64,000 nucleotides of DNA, taken from the NCBI RefSeq assembly GCF_004571025.1, contig NZ_SPQT01000020.1, positions 111,928-175,927 of the forward strand. The letters are read 5' to 3'. Made by a program: the position numbers and the translations under genes. The notes under the pieces are model-generated. The model was not told where the DNA came from, did no database searches, and saw only the letters and a program-made list of their open reading frames with translations. Numbering within the stretch: the first letter of the stretch is position 1; each line of letters begins with the position of its first letter. Positions 32,570 through 40,399 of this stretch are shown here, piece by piece. The stretch is from Bradyrhizobium niftali. Its GTDB lineage: Bacteria > Pseudomonadota > Alphaproteobacteria > Rhizobiales > Xanthobacteraceae.

Positions 32570-34654
32570 TCAGGCCGCCTTCCGTTCCATGACGATGCTG
32601 CCGGCACCGTCGATATGGGCGTCAAAACTGGTGGAGACGAAGGTCGAGGTCTCATCCTCCGCGATCACGGCGGGGCCGGCAATCGTCGCCCCCGGCGCCA
32701 TGTCCTCGCGGCGATAGAGTGGAATCTCGATCACCTCTCCGGCCCGGCCGTCGAAGAATTTCCGGCTGCCGGACGCCTTGCCCGCGGGCCTGCGTGCAAC
32801 GGCCGCGACGACGGACGGATTGCGCGGCTCGGTGGTGGCGAGCACCGACCAGCTCAGGACCTCGATCGCGGCACCCGGGATCGGGCGCTCGAACATCGCG
32901 GAATAATCAGCCTCGAACTTCTGGCGCAGGCCGGCGAGATCGGCTGATGTCAGCGGCCGGTTCGGCAGCTCCACGCTGATCTCGTGGCCCTGACCGACAT
33001 AACGCATGAAGGCCGCGCGGCGTTCGCGCACCGGGGCACCGGCAGCACCGGGCTCGACCAGCGCACGCGCCTCGGTCGCCATCTCCTGCAAGAGGTCGGA
33101 AACCGCGCCGGTGTCGAAATCGTCAAGCCGGACGTGACGGCTGCGCACCAGCTCATAGGCGATGGGAGCGGCTAGAAATCCGACCGCCGAGCCGACGCCG
33201 GCATTCGACGGCACGATCACCCGGGAGACGCCGATCTTCTCGGCGACGCGCGCCGCATGCAGCGGCGCGGCACCGCCGAACGCGATCAGCGTATGCTGGC
33301 CGACCACGGCGCCGCGTTCGACCGCATGCACGCGTGCGGCACTCGCCATGTTCTCGCAGACGACCTCGTGCACGGCATAGGCCGCGGTTTCCGCCGACAG
33401 GCCCAGCGGCTCGCCGACGCTGCGCAGCAGCGCCTGCTTCGAGAGTTCGGGGTCGAGCCTGATCGTGCCACCTGCGAAGGCGTCGGGATCGATCATGCCG
33501 AGCGCAACGTCCGCATCGGTCACGGCCGGACGCTGGCCGCCGCGACCATAGCAGGCCGGGCCGGGCTCGGACGACGCGCTCTCGGGGCCGACGGTGACGC
33601 GCTTCATCGCGTCGACATGGGCGATCGAGCCGCCACCGGCGCCGATCTCGACCATCTCGATCACGGGAATGCGCACCGGCAGGCCGGAGCCTTTCAGGAA
33701 GCGCGCCGCGCGATCGACCTCGAACACGCGCGAGGTCTCGGGCTGGTATTTCTCGATCAGGCAGATCTTGGCCGTGGTGCCGCCCATGTCGAAGGACAGC
33801 ACCTTGCTCTCGCCGAGACGCGCTGCGATCTGCGCCGCGAAGATCGCACCGCCGGCAGGACCGGACTCGACGAGGCGCACGGGAAAGCGCCGCGCCGTCT
33901 CGATCGAGGTGACGCCGCCGCCGGACGTGACGAGATAGATGGCACCACGGAACTGCTCGACCTGCAGGGCATCGGCCATGCGGGCGAGATAACCGTCGAT
34001 CAGCGGTTGCACATAGGCGTTCGCGACTGCGGTGGACGTGCGCTCATATTCGCGGATTTCCGGACACACGGCCGATGACACCGTCACGGAAATTCCGGGC
34101 ATCTCCTCGCTGAGGATCGCGGCGGCGCGGCGCTCGTGCTCGGGATTGGCGTAGGAGTGCAGGAAGGCGATCGCGACGCTCTCGACCTTCAACTCACGCA
34201 ATTTTGGCGCGAGTGCGCGCACCGAGGCTTCGTCGAGCGGGAGACGGACGGCGCCGTGCGCGTCGATGCGCTCGGGCACGGTGAAGCGCAGGCTGCGCGG
34301 CGCCAGCGGCGTCGGCTTGTCGATGGCGAGATCGTACTGGTCGTAGCGGCTCTCGGTGCCGATATCGAGCACGTCGCGAAAGCCCTCGGTCGCGATCAGC
34401 GCCGTCTTGGCGCCACGGCGCTCGATGATCGCATTGGTCGCGAGCGTGGTGCCGTGAATGAAGACGTCGATGTCGCTGATATGGGCGCGCGCATCGGCGA
34501 GAATGAGACGCATCCCGTCCAGCACCGCCTGTTCGGGCCGCTGCGGCGTCGTCAGCACCTTGCGCGTCTTGCGCACCTCGCCCATGTCCAGAACGATGTC
34601 GGTGAACGTGCCACCGATATCGACGGCAAGCCGCACCTCGGCTCCCTCAAGCAT
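32570..34654 (-). CDS. Hydantoinase/oxoprolinase subunit A (HyuA family)
   Basis: It is 694 aa. Actin/HSP70-like ATPase with VDIGGTFTDIVL (about 11-22), GTTLATNAIIERRGAKTALI (about 90-109), the ESGPAGGAIFAAQ and FDMGGTTAKICLI phosphate loops and HTLIAFGGAAPLHA. It couples ATP use to ring opening with HyuB. Start ATG at 34654 with GGAG 8 nt upstream. First gene of a five-gene operon that continues into the TRAP transporter. Confidence 0.93.
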   Translation of the reverse strand: MLEGAEVRLAVDIGGTFTDIVLDMGEVRKTRKVLTTPQRPEQAVLDGMRLILADARAHISDIDVFIHGTTLATNAIIERRGAKTALIATEGFRDVLDIGTESRYDQYDLAIDKPTPLAPRSLRFTVPERIDAHGAVRLPLDEASVRALAPKLRELKVESVAIAFLHSYANPEHERRAAAILSEEMPGISVTVSSAVCPEIREYERTSTAVANAYVQPLIDGYLARMADALQVEQFRGAIYLVTSGGGVTSIETARRFPVRLVESGPAGGAIFAAQIAARLGESKVLSFDMGGTTAKICLIEKYQPETSRVFEVDRAARFLKGSGLPVRIPVIEMVEIGAGGGSIAHVDAMKRVTVGPESASSEPGPACYGRGGQRPAVTDADVALGMIDPDAFAGGTIRLDPELSKQALLRSVGEPLGLSAETAAYAVHEVVCENMASAARVHAVERGAVVGQHTLIAFGGAAPLHAARVAEKIGVSRVIVPSNAGVGSAVGFLAAPIAYELVRSRHVRLDDFDTGAVSDLLQEMATEARALVEPGAAGAPVRERRAAFMRYVGQGHEISVELPNRPLTSADLAGLRQKFEADYSAMFERPIPGAAIEVLSWSVLATTEPRNPSVVAAVARRPAGKASGSRKFFDGRAGEVIEIPLYRREDMAPGATIAGPAVIAEDETSTFVSTSFDAHIDGAGSIVMERKAA

Positions 34655-34795
34655 TCCAAAATTCTCCGGCTGATCGTCAAGACTGGGGACAAAAACGCAG
34701 CAATTTCCGTGCCATCAGGCATGCCGGCAACGCCGCGCCCGGCCATTCTGCTTGGCACCCATGCAATACGCAAGGCGTGTTCGCCTCGCAGGCGA

Positions 34796-35617
34796 TCAGA
34801 GCAGGAATGCAAGCGCCGCTTCGCAGCGCTCCTCGACCTTGAGCGTCAGGAGATCGTCGGCGCGGGTGCGCCCGAGATTGACCGCGGCGATCGGGATCTG
34901 CCGCTGCGCGGCAGCCTGCACGAAGCGGAAACCGGAATAGACCATCAGCGAGGAGCCCACGATCAGCATCGCGTCAGCCTGCGACAGATGGTCCTGCGCG
35001 GTGGCGACGACGTCGCGCGGCACGTTCTCGCCGAAGAACACGACGTCGGGCTTGAGGATGCCGCCACAGGAGTCGCAGGCGGGCACCTTGAACGAGGAAA
35101 AATCCGCGTGCTCCAGATCGGCATCGCCGTCAGGCGCATCCGCAGCATCGAGCGCGAGCCATTCGGCATTGGCGCGGCCGAGCGTATCCTGGAATTCGTT
35201 GCGCGGCGTCTTCGCCCCGCAGCCCATGCAGCGGACCAGATCGAGCCGGCCATGCAGGTCGATCACCTGCCGGTGGCCGGCGGACTGATGCAACCGGTCG
35301 ACATTCTGGGTCAGCAGCATCCCGCAGCGCCCGTTCGCCTCGAGCCGGGCCAGCGCATGATGCGCATCGTTCGGCCTCGCCTGGCCGAACCGCCGCCAGC
35401 CGATCAGGCTACGCGCCCAATAGCGCCGGCGCGTGTGCTCCTCCGACATGAAGGCCTGGAAATTGACCGGCTGGGTCCGCTTCCAGTTGCCATGGCTGTC
35501 GCGATAGTCGGGAATGCCGGAATTGGTGCTGCAGCCGGCGCCGGTCAGCACGAACAGACGTTCGTGCCGGGCGACGAAATCCTGGAGCGGTCGATTTGCC
35601 AGCGGAGCATTTGACAT
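34796..35617 (-). CDS. NAD-dependent protein deacetylase, SIR2 family
   Basis: Sirtuin of 273 aa. NAD-binding GAGCSTNSGIPDYRD (about residues 26-40), TQNVDRLH, catalytic His in IDLHGRLDLVRC, and two Zn pairs, CMGC and CDSC, followed by PDVVFFGENVP and VGSSLMVYSGF. This pattern is closest to class II/SIRT4-like bacterial sirtuins. It would remove acyl groups from protein lysines using NAD. It lies alone, 141 bp upstream of hyuA on the same strand. Confidence 0.93.
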   Translation of the reverse strand: MSNAPLANRPLQDFVARHERLFVLTGAGCSTNSGIPDYRDSHGNWKRTQPVNFQAFMSEEHTRRRYWARSLIGWRRFGQARPNDAHHALARLEANGRCGMLLTQNVDRLHQSAGHRQVIDLHGRLDLVRCMGCGAKTPRNEFQDTLGRANAEWLALDAADAPDGDADLEHADFSSFKVPACDSCGGILKPDVVFFGENVPRDVVATAQDHLSQADAMLIVGSSLMVYSGFRFVQAAAQRQIPIAAVNLGRTRADDLLTLKVEERCEAALAFLL

Positions 35618-35762
35618 GGCGCAGATGTAGTCCGTGCCGCGACATTTTGCCAGATCACTCCCGGACCGGCGGCTCGAAGCCGGCGATGGGTTGATCCGTG
35701 CCGGAGAAATGCCGGCGGCGAATGCTCGCGCACCAGCTTGTCCCGCCCGAACACATCACCCG

Positions 35763-36167
35763 TCAGATCTTGCTGGGATCGGTGTCATGCCTGTGCTTGT
35801 GAAGAAACCGGGCGATCTGCCCACGGAGCGCCGCTGTGTCCAACAATGTTCCGACCGATCCGGCGGTGTCGAAGATCTCCCGCTGAAGCGTCGTTGGCAG
35901 AGAATTCCATTGCATGATGACGGCCGCGCCGAGACATCGCAAAACGCGCTCTTCCTCCGCCGCGAGGGCTGCGCCGCGCAGTCGCTCCGTCTCCCCGGCG
36001 TTGACTGCATCCACGTATTGGTCCGCGAGCACCTGCTCGTTGTCCGCGCGCGATGCGAGGCTGTCCTGCAACTTCTCGAATTTGCTGGTGTCATCCTTGC
36101 CGGGCGAACTCCTGGCCAGTTCGCCGTACGCGGCCGCTCTTGCACGATACTGTAGAAATTTGAACAT
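35763..36167 (-). CDS. Hypothetical helical protein, 134 aa
   Basis: No named family recognised. Mostly helical: FLQYRARAAAYGELARSSPG, FEKLQDSLASRADNEQVLAD, then a hydrophobic stretch and a C-terminal RFLHKHRHDTDPSKI. AAAGGAGG precedes the ATG well. It follows the HWE kinase gene on the same strand (33 bp), so it could be an associated response or accessory protein. Confidence 0.65.
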   Translation of the reverse strand: MFKFLQYRARAAAYGELARSSPGKDDTSKFEKLQDSLASRADNEQVLADQYVDAVNAGETERLRGAALAAEEERVLRCLGAAVIMQWNSLPTTLQREIFDTAGSVGTLLDTAALRGQIARFLHKHRHDTDPSKI

Positions 36168-36200
36168 GCCGCCTCCTTTCGTTGAAACTCTCCGCGTATT

Positions 36201-36998
36201 TCAGCCTGCCGGCGTCGGGACACTCAGAGACGCCAATGGAGCGTCGAACGTGTACGCGAAGCCGCTCTCCTCATAGGTCAGTTGCACGTCGCCCTGGAGC
36301 TGGCGACCCAGCGTCTCGATCAATCGCGTTCCGAAGCTGCGCTTTGCGGGTGAGTGGATCAACGGACCATTCTTCTCGATCCAGGTCAGGCGCAAGCGTT
36401 GCGTCTGCGGATCGATCGTCCAGTGGAGATCGACGCCCCCCTTTGGAGCCGAAAAGGCACCGTACTTCGTGGCGTTTGTGCAAAGCTCATTGAGCGTCAT
36501 CGCGACGGCGATCACGGCACCCGAATTGATCCGGATATCGGGTCCCGAAATCGAGAACTTCGATTCGGCGGGATCGTCGAAAGCTTCGATGGCGCTGCGG
36601 ACGACCGCCCCGAGGTCGGCGCTCGACCAACTCGCCCGCACAAGGAGATCGTGCGCGCGGCCGAGTGCCAATAGCCGACCATCGACAGCCTGCTGTGCGT
36701 GTTCCACACCTTGCAGGTTGCGCAGGCTCTGGGAGACGATGGCGGCAACGATCGCGAGCGTGTTCTTGATGCGGTGGTGCAGCTCTTCAAGGATCAGATT
36801 TTGCAGCTTGTCGGAGGTCTCTCGCTCCCTTGCATCGATGCCCGCCCTGGCGAGCAGGCCCCTCGTGTTGATCTCGGCCTGGGCAAGGAGAAGCCGCAGG
36901 CTGACATTCTCTGCCGCCAAAGCATCCTCATGCGATTCTCCGTCGCCGGGATGCTGGCCCGTGCGGAGATCGATCTCGAGCGTTGGCGACTGTATCAC
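36201..36998 (-). CDS. HWE/HisKA_2 family histidine kinase without clear sensor domain
   Basis: It is 265 aa. Short N-terminal coiled region (ALAAENVSLRLLLAQAEI), then the phospho-acceptor helix ELHHRIKNTLAIVAAIVSQS (about residues 72-91), HATPase N-box NELCTNATKYGAFSAPKGG (about 168-186) and the W-x-E motif in RLTWIEKNGP that defines HWE kinases, ending in a G-box. Start GTG at 36998 is the first possible after an in-frame TGA; the ribosome binding site is weak. The signal may come from a partner protein; HWE kinases often feed the PhyR general stress pathway, but no phyR/nepR/ecfG is in the window. Confidence 0.85.
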   Translation of the reverse strand: MIQSPTLEIDLRTGQHPGDGESHEDALAAENVSLRLLLAQAEINTRGLLARAGIDARERETSDKLQNLILEELHHRIKNTLAIVAAIVSQSLRNLQGVEHAQQAVDGRLLALGRAHDLLVRASWSSADLGAVVRSAIEAFDDPAESKFSISGPDIRINSGAVIAVAMTLNELCTNATKYGAFSAPKGGVDLHWTIDPQTQRLRLTWIEKNGPLIHSPAKRSFGTRLIETLGRQLQGDVQLTYEESGFAYTFDAPLASLSVPTPAG

Positions 36999-37038
36999 GA
37001 GGGTTGGCTGCCCGACCTGATTTCAGTGGAACGTTTCG

Positions 37039-37293
37039 TCACGAAGGCGGGATTTCAGCGGCGTCGCGATCTTGCTTCGGCGCCTTCGTTGCCGAGAAAT
37101 ACGCGTGGATTTCGGCGGCATTTCCAAGAATCGCCGCCCTGCGCATTGCCGCCGTGCGCTTATTTCCTGACGGCAATTCGCGAGCGCGACGCAAGGCGTC
37201 GATCGCCCTGGAGTTCAGCTCGCAAGCCAACGACGGCTGAATTGAATCCGATGCCTGATCCGACGGCGAAGGCGCGCCGAAACCGACTACCAT
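37039..37293 (-). CDS. Small hypothetical protein, 84 aa, coupled to 35-aa membrane protein
   Basis: Starts MVVGFGAPSPS and contains a helical repeat-like core (LNSRAIDALRRARELPSGNK, RTAAMRRAAILGNAAEIHAY) that resembles small rhizobial proteins of unknown role with an ALR-AREL-P-G pattern. It has no ribosome binding site of its own; the ATG lies inside the last codons of the upstream 35-aa gene (7-nt overlap), so it is probably translated by coupling. Confidence 0.55.
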   Translation of the reverse strand: MVVGFGAPSPSDQASDSIQPSLACELNSRAIDALRRARELPSGNKRTAAMRRAAILGNAAEIHAYFSATKAPKQDRDAAEIPPS

Positions 37294-37394
37294 TGTATGA
37301 GCATGGAAGCGGCGATCAGCAGCACGAAGAAGATGGGCAGCAAGACCGGAGGTACGAGCCACTCACGAAGGATGAATCCGGGGGAATCCGACAT
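37287..37394 (-). CDS. 35-aa single-pass membrane protein
   Basis: MSDSPGFILREWLVPPVLLP then IFFVLLIAASMLIQW and TAG. One clear membrane helix (about residues 13-33) after a short polar N-terminus. AGAGG lies before the ATG. It overlaps the start of the following 84-aa gene by 7 nt. It lies between the HWE kinase gene and DUF1488. Too short for most gene callers; a function cannot be given. Confidence 0.6.
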   Translation of the reverse strand: MSDSPGFILREWLVPPVLLPIFFVLLIAASMLIQW

Positions 37395-37719
37395 ATTGAC
37401 CGCCTCTTGGTCGCGGCGGGAGCGCGATGCTCTCAGTCACCGATAACGGCCGAGGAGCGAGCGGTGATCAACGGGATATAGTCACCTTTCGCCGAATAGC
37501 GAGGCTTGCGAAGAACTATTTGTCGCGATCGGCACCGAATCCTGTTGTAACCCTGTCGTCAAAGCATCATTTGAAAGAGGCGCAACCGGCTCGCTCAAGT
37601 CAGGTCTCGACTAAACGTCCGTGTTCCTGACGTACGCAAGCCGGGCGTCGGCCACCCAGCGTGCCCCGACTCAAACGGCGTGAAGGCGCATGGCACCTGC
37701 AACCTGATCGGCCCGACCC
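37395..37719. other. Intergenic region between the 35-aa gene and DUF1488 gene
   Basis: About 325 bp. It must contain divergent promoters for the small membrane protein and DUF1488. I looked for the alphaproteobacterial stress promoter (GGAAC-N16/17-CGTT) and found no convincing match. No gene seen. Confidence 0.4.
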
Positions 37720-37980
37720 ATGATTGATTTTCCGAATCACAGTCGCTCATACGACCGGACGCGGCATGCCGTGCGGTTCTGGGGACACGACAGCGCCATC
37801 GAGGCCTCGTTCTTCATCGATGAAGGCGCGTTGAAGCAGATTCAACCGAGCGCCAATGCCACCGAATCGGGATTCCTGAATGCGTTCGATTGCAATCGCG
37901 ACTTGATATGTGCCACCGCGGCCAGGAAGTATGTCCGCGGCAGCAGAGGCTCCTACGACCTGCTCGCAGCAGATTTCTGA
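37720..37980 (+). CDS. DUF1488 family protein
   Basis: It is 86 aa: MIDFPNHSRSYDRTRHAVRF, HDSAIEASFFIDEGALKQI, DCNRDLICATAARKYVRG, SYDLLAADF. This is the full length of the DUF1488 family, small soluble proteins of proteobacteria with no known function. It is convergent with the SDR gene at 38033. Confidence 0.85.
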   Translation: MIDFPNHSRSYDRTRHAVRFWGHDSAIEASFFIDEGALKQIQPSANATESGFLNAFDCNRDLICATAARKYVRGSRGSYDLLAADF

Positions 37981-38032
37981 AGCGGTCGGCACGGGGTGAT
38001 GAGTTGGTGATTTCGCCCGTGAACCTACGTTT

Positions 38033-38869
38033 CTAGCTTGCCCAGTTCTCGCGGAATTCCGGGAACAGCGTCAGGCCACCGCAGGCATAGATCGTCTGCC
38101 CGGTGATGTAGCTCGCATCATCAGAGGCGAGGAAGGCGAACACGGCCGCGATCTCCTCCGGCGTTCCGACGCGCCCGAGCGGAATGTGGCTGGTGACGAC
38201 GCCGCGCTTTTCCGGATCACCGGTCCAGGCCGCGTTGATCGGCGTGTCGATCGCGCCGGGACCGACCGCATTGACACGAATGCCTTGGCCGGCAAATTCG
38301 AGCGCGAGCGTGCGCGTCAGGTTGGCGATGCCGCCCTTGCTGATCGAATAAGCGAGATAGAAGGGCTTCGGAATGATCTGGTGGACGCTGGAGCAATTGA
38401 TGATGCTGCCGCCTCCGCCGCGCGCGACGAAATGCGCCAGCGCCTTCTGCGCGCAGAGCACGGCGCCATTGAGATTGACGTCGATGATGCGGCGATAGGT
38501 TTCCACGTCGAGCGCATCGCTCGGCGATTCCCGCTGGAAGCCGGCATTGTTGATGAGACAGTCGAGGCGCGTCCAGCGCGCCAGGATGGTCTCGAACATC
38601 GCGGCGATGTCCTGCTCGTTGCCGACGTCAGCCTTGACGACGACATGATCGAGCCTGCCGTGGCCGCGATCGGCCGATGCCGTCCGCGCGAGCGCGAGCG
38701 TCTCTTCGGCCTTCTGAGGGTGATCGAAATAGTTGATGGCGACGGTCGCGCCTTCCTGGGCGAGGCGGATGGCGACGGCACGGCCGATGCCTTGCGAGGC
38801 GCCGGTCACCAGCGCGTATTGGCCAACGAGGCGCGAGGGAAACGGGATCGAGCGGTCGGTCTGTGGCAT
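38033..38869 (-). CDS. SDR family oxidoreductase (glucose 1-dehydrogenase-like)
   Basis: It is 278 aa from MPQTDRSIPFPSRLVG, chosen because GGAG lies 8 nt before the ATG at 38869; in-frame ATGs further upstream (38920) have none. TGASQGIG cofactor loop, NNAG, INCSSVHQ Ser, Y-x-x-x-K in LAYSISKGG, then VGPGAIDTPIN and the C-terminal ASYITGQTIYACGG. Closest in pattern to glucose/sugar 1-dehydrogenases; the substrate is not certain. It lies 73 bp downstream of the NCS2 permease on the same strand. Confidence 0.88.
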   Translation of the reverse strand: MPQTDRSIPFPSRLVGQYALVTGASQGIGRAVAIRLAQEGATVAINYFDHPQKAEETLALARTASADRGHGRLDHVVVKADVGNEQDIAAMFETILARWTRLDCLINNAGFQRESPSDALDVETYRRIIDVNLNGAVLCAQKALAHFVARGGGGSIINCSSVHQIIPKPFYLAYSISKGGIANLTRTLALEFAGQGIRVNAVGPGAIDTPINAAWTGDPEKRGVVTSHIPLGRVGTPEEIAAVFAFLASDDASYITGQTIYACGGLTLFPEFRENWAS

Positions 38870-38942
38870 GAGCTTTCTCCGGAGTGCCTCATCATCGACG
38901 GAGGCGACGTTTTGTTCCATCCCACCAGCGCAGCCCTGGGAT

Positions 38943-40274
38943 TCATTCCGCGTGTTGCGCAAGGGAAGAGGTGAGGATCTGATAGAGGATGATGGCGCCG
39001 AAGGTCGCGGTTCCGATCCCGCCGATCGTGAACGCGCCGAATTTGAGCGTGAGGTCGCCAGCGCCCGCGGTCAGCGCCACGGCCACGGTGATCAAGTTCG
39101 CAGGATTGGCGAAGTCGACCTTGTTCTCGACCCAGATCCGCCCAGCCATCGCGGCGATCAACCCGAACAGCACGATCGAAAGACCGCCGATGACGGGACC
39201 CGGGATCGACAGGATGAGCGCGCCGAATTTCGGCGAGAAGCCGAGCAGGATCGACACCAGGGCGGCGACGGCGAACAGCAGCGTCGAATAGACCTTCGTC
39301 GCCGCCATGACGCCGATATTCTCGGCATAGGTGGTGACGCCGGTGCCCCCGCCGCAGGCTGAAGCGATCGTGGCAAGGCTGTCACCAAGGAAGGCGCGGC
39401 CGAGAAAGCCGTCGAGGCTCCGCCCCGTCATCGCGCCGATGGCCTTGATGTGTCCGAGATTCTCGGCGACGAGGATGAGCGCGACCGGCGCAATCAGGAC
39501 GATCGCATCGGCCTGGAAAGTCGGCGTGGTGAAACCCGGCAACCCGATCCACGGCGCGGCCGCGAGCCGGGTGAAGTCGATCGGCTTGCCGAGACCGAAG
39601 CCGTTGGCAACCAGCCAGTACAACAGATATCCGCCGATCGCCCCGAGGATGATCGGCAGCCGGCGCCACATCCCCGGCGCCGCAACGCCGATCACACCGA
39701 TGACGAGGACGGTCACGAGCCCGATCCAGGTGTCGAACGTACCAGCACTCACCGACTTGACGGCGACCGGCGCGAGATTGAGGCCGATGGCCGCGACCAC
39801 GGCGCCGGTGACGACGGGCGGCATCAGGCGCTCGAGCCAGCCGACTCCCGACCACATCACGACCAGCGCGATCACGCCGTAGAGCACGCCGACCCCGACG
39901 ATGCCGCCGAGCGCAACCGAAAGATTCGGATTCGGACCATGCCCGGCATAGCCGGTGGCGGCGATGACGACGGCTATGAAGGCGAAGCTCGAGCCGAGAT
40001 AGCTCGGCACGCGCCCCGCCACGACCACGAAGAAGATCAGCGTGCCGATGCCGGAGAACAGCAGCGCAACATTGGGATCGAACCCCATCAAGAGCGGCGC
40101 GATGATCGTGCCGCCCGACATCGCGACGCCGTGCTGCAGACCCGCGACGATCGTCTGGCCCAGGGGCAACCGCTCTTCGGGCATGATCACGCCGGAGGTC
40201 TTCAACGTCCAGCGCGGAAAATAGCCTTGTGAACGGCCTTGCGCCTGCCCGTCGGAGCCTGTTGCAGTCGACAT
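38943..40274 (-). CDS. NCS2 family nucleobase permease (uracil/xanthine type)
   Basis: It is 443 aa with 13-14 membrane segments. Conserved pieces: GLQHGVAMSGGTIIAPLLMG, FSGIGTLIFFVV, APVALILVAENLGHIKAI, and the NCS2 signature region GGGTGVTTYAENIGVMAATK. It is probably a proton symporter for uracil or a related nucleobase. ATG at 40274 (MSTATGSD) follows GGGGGG; upstream extension is unlikely. It is divergent from the DctA-type symporter and has an SDR downstream. Confidence 0.9.
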   Translation of the reverse strand: MSTATGSDGQAQGRSQGYFPRWTLKTSGVIMPEERLPLGQTIVAGLQHGVAMSGGTIIAPLLMGFDPNVALLFSGIGTLIFFVVVAGRVPSYLGSSFAFIAVVIAATGYAGHGPNPNLSVALGGIVGVGVLYGVIALVVMWSGVGWLERLMPPVVTGAVVAAIGLNLAPVAVKSVSAGTFDTWIGLVTVLVIGVIGVAAPGMWRRLPIILGAIGGYLLYWLVANGFGLGKPIDFTRLAAAPWIGLPGFTTPTFQADAIVLIAPVALILVAENLGHIKAIGAMTGRSLDGFLGRAFLGDSLATIASACGGGTGVTTYAENIGVMAATKVYSTLLFAVAALVSILLGFSPKFGALILSIPGPVIGGLSIVLFGLIAAMAGRIWVENKVDFANPANLITVAVALTAGAGDLTLKFGAFTIGGIGTATFGAIILYQILTSSLAQHAE

Positions 40275-40354
40275 GTTCCCCCCAATTGCGGTGCAGCGAT
40301 CGATCTTCGTGCGATCCGACAAAAATGTGATTGTTGCTTCCGCGGCGGCCATCA

Positions 40355-40370
40355 CATGATGCAAATCATG
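40355..40370. promoter_or_regulatory. CRP/FNR-like dyad upstream of symporter gene
   Basis: CATGAT-GCAA-ATCATG, a perfect 6-bp dyad. The core TGAT-N4-ATCA fits the FNR/FixK-type half-sites except for the outermost bases. It lies 30-45 bp before the symporter start. Confidence 0.4.
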
Positions 40371-40399
40371 CGAGATCAGTACGTTCCGGGGTCTACATT

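Noticed and set aside
37395..37719. EcfG-type stress promoter (GGAAC-N16/17-CGTT) near the HWE kinase and DUF1488 genes
   Set aside because: GGAAC/GTTCC words occur but without a partner at the right spacing.
40275..40399. Sigma-54 promoter (TGGCAC-N5-TTGCA) before the symporter, as expected for dctA
   Set aside because: No acceptable -24/-12 pair was seen.
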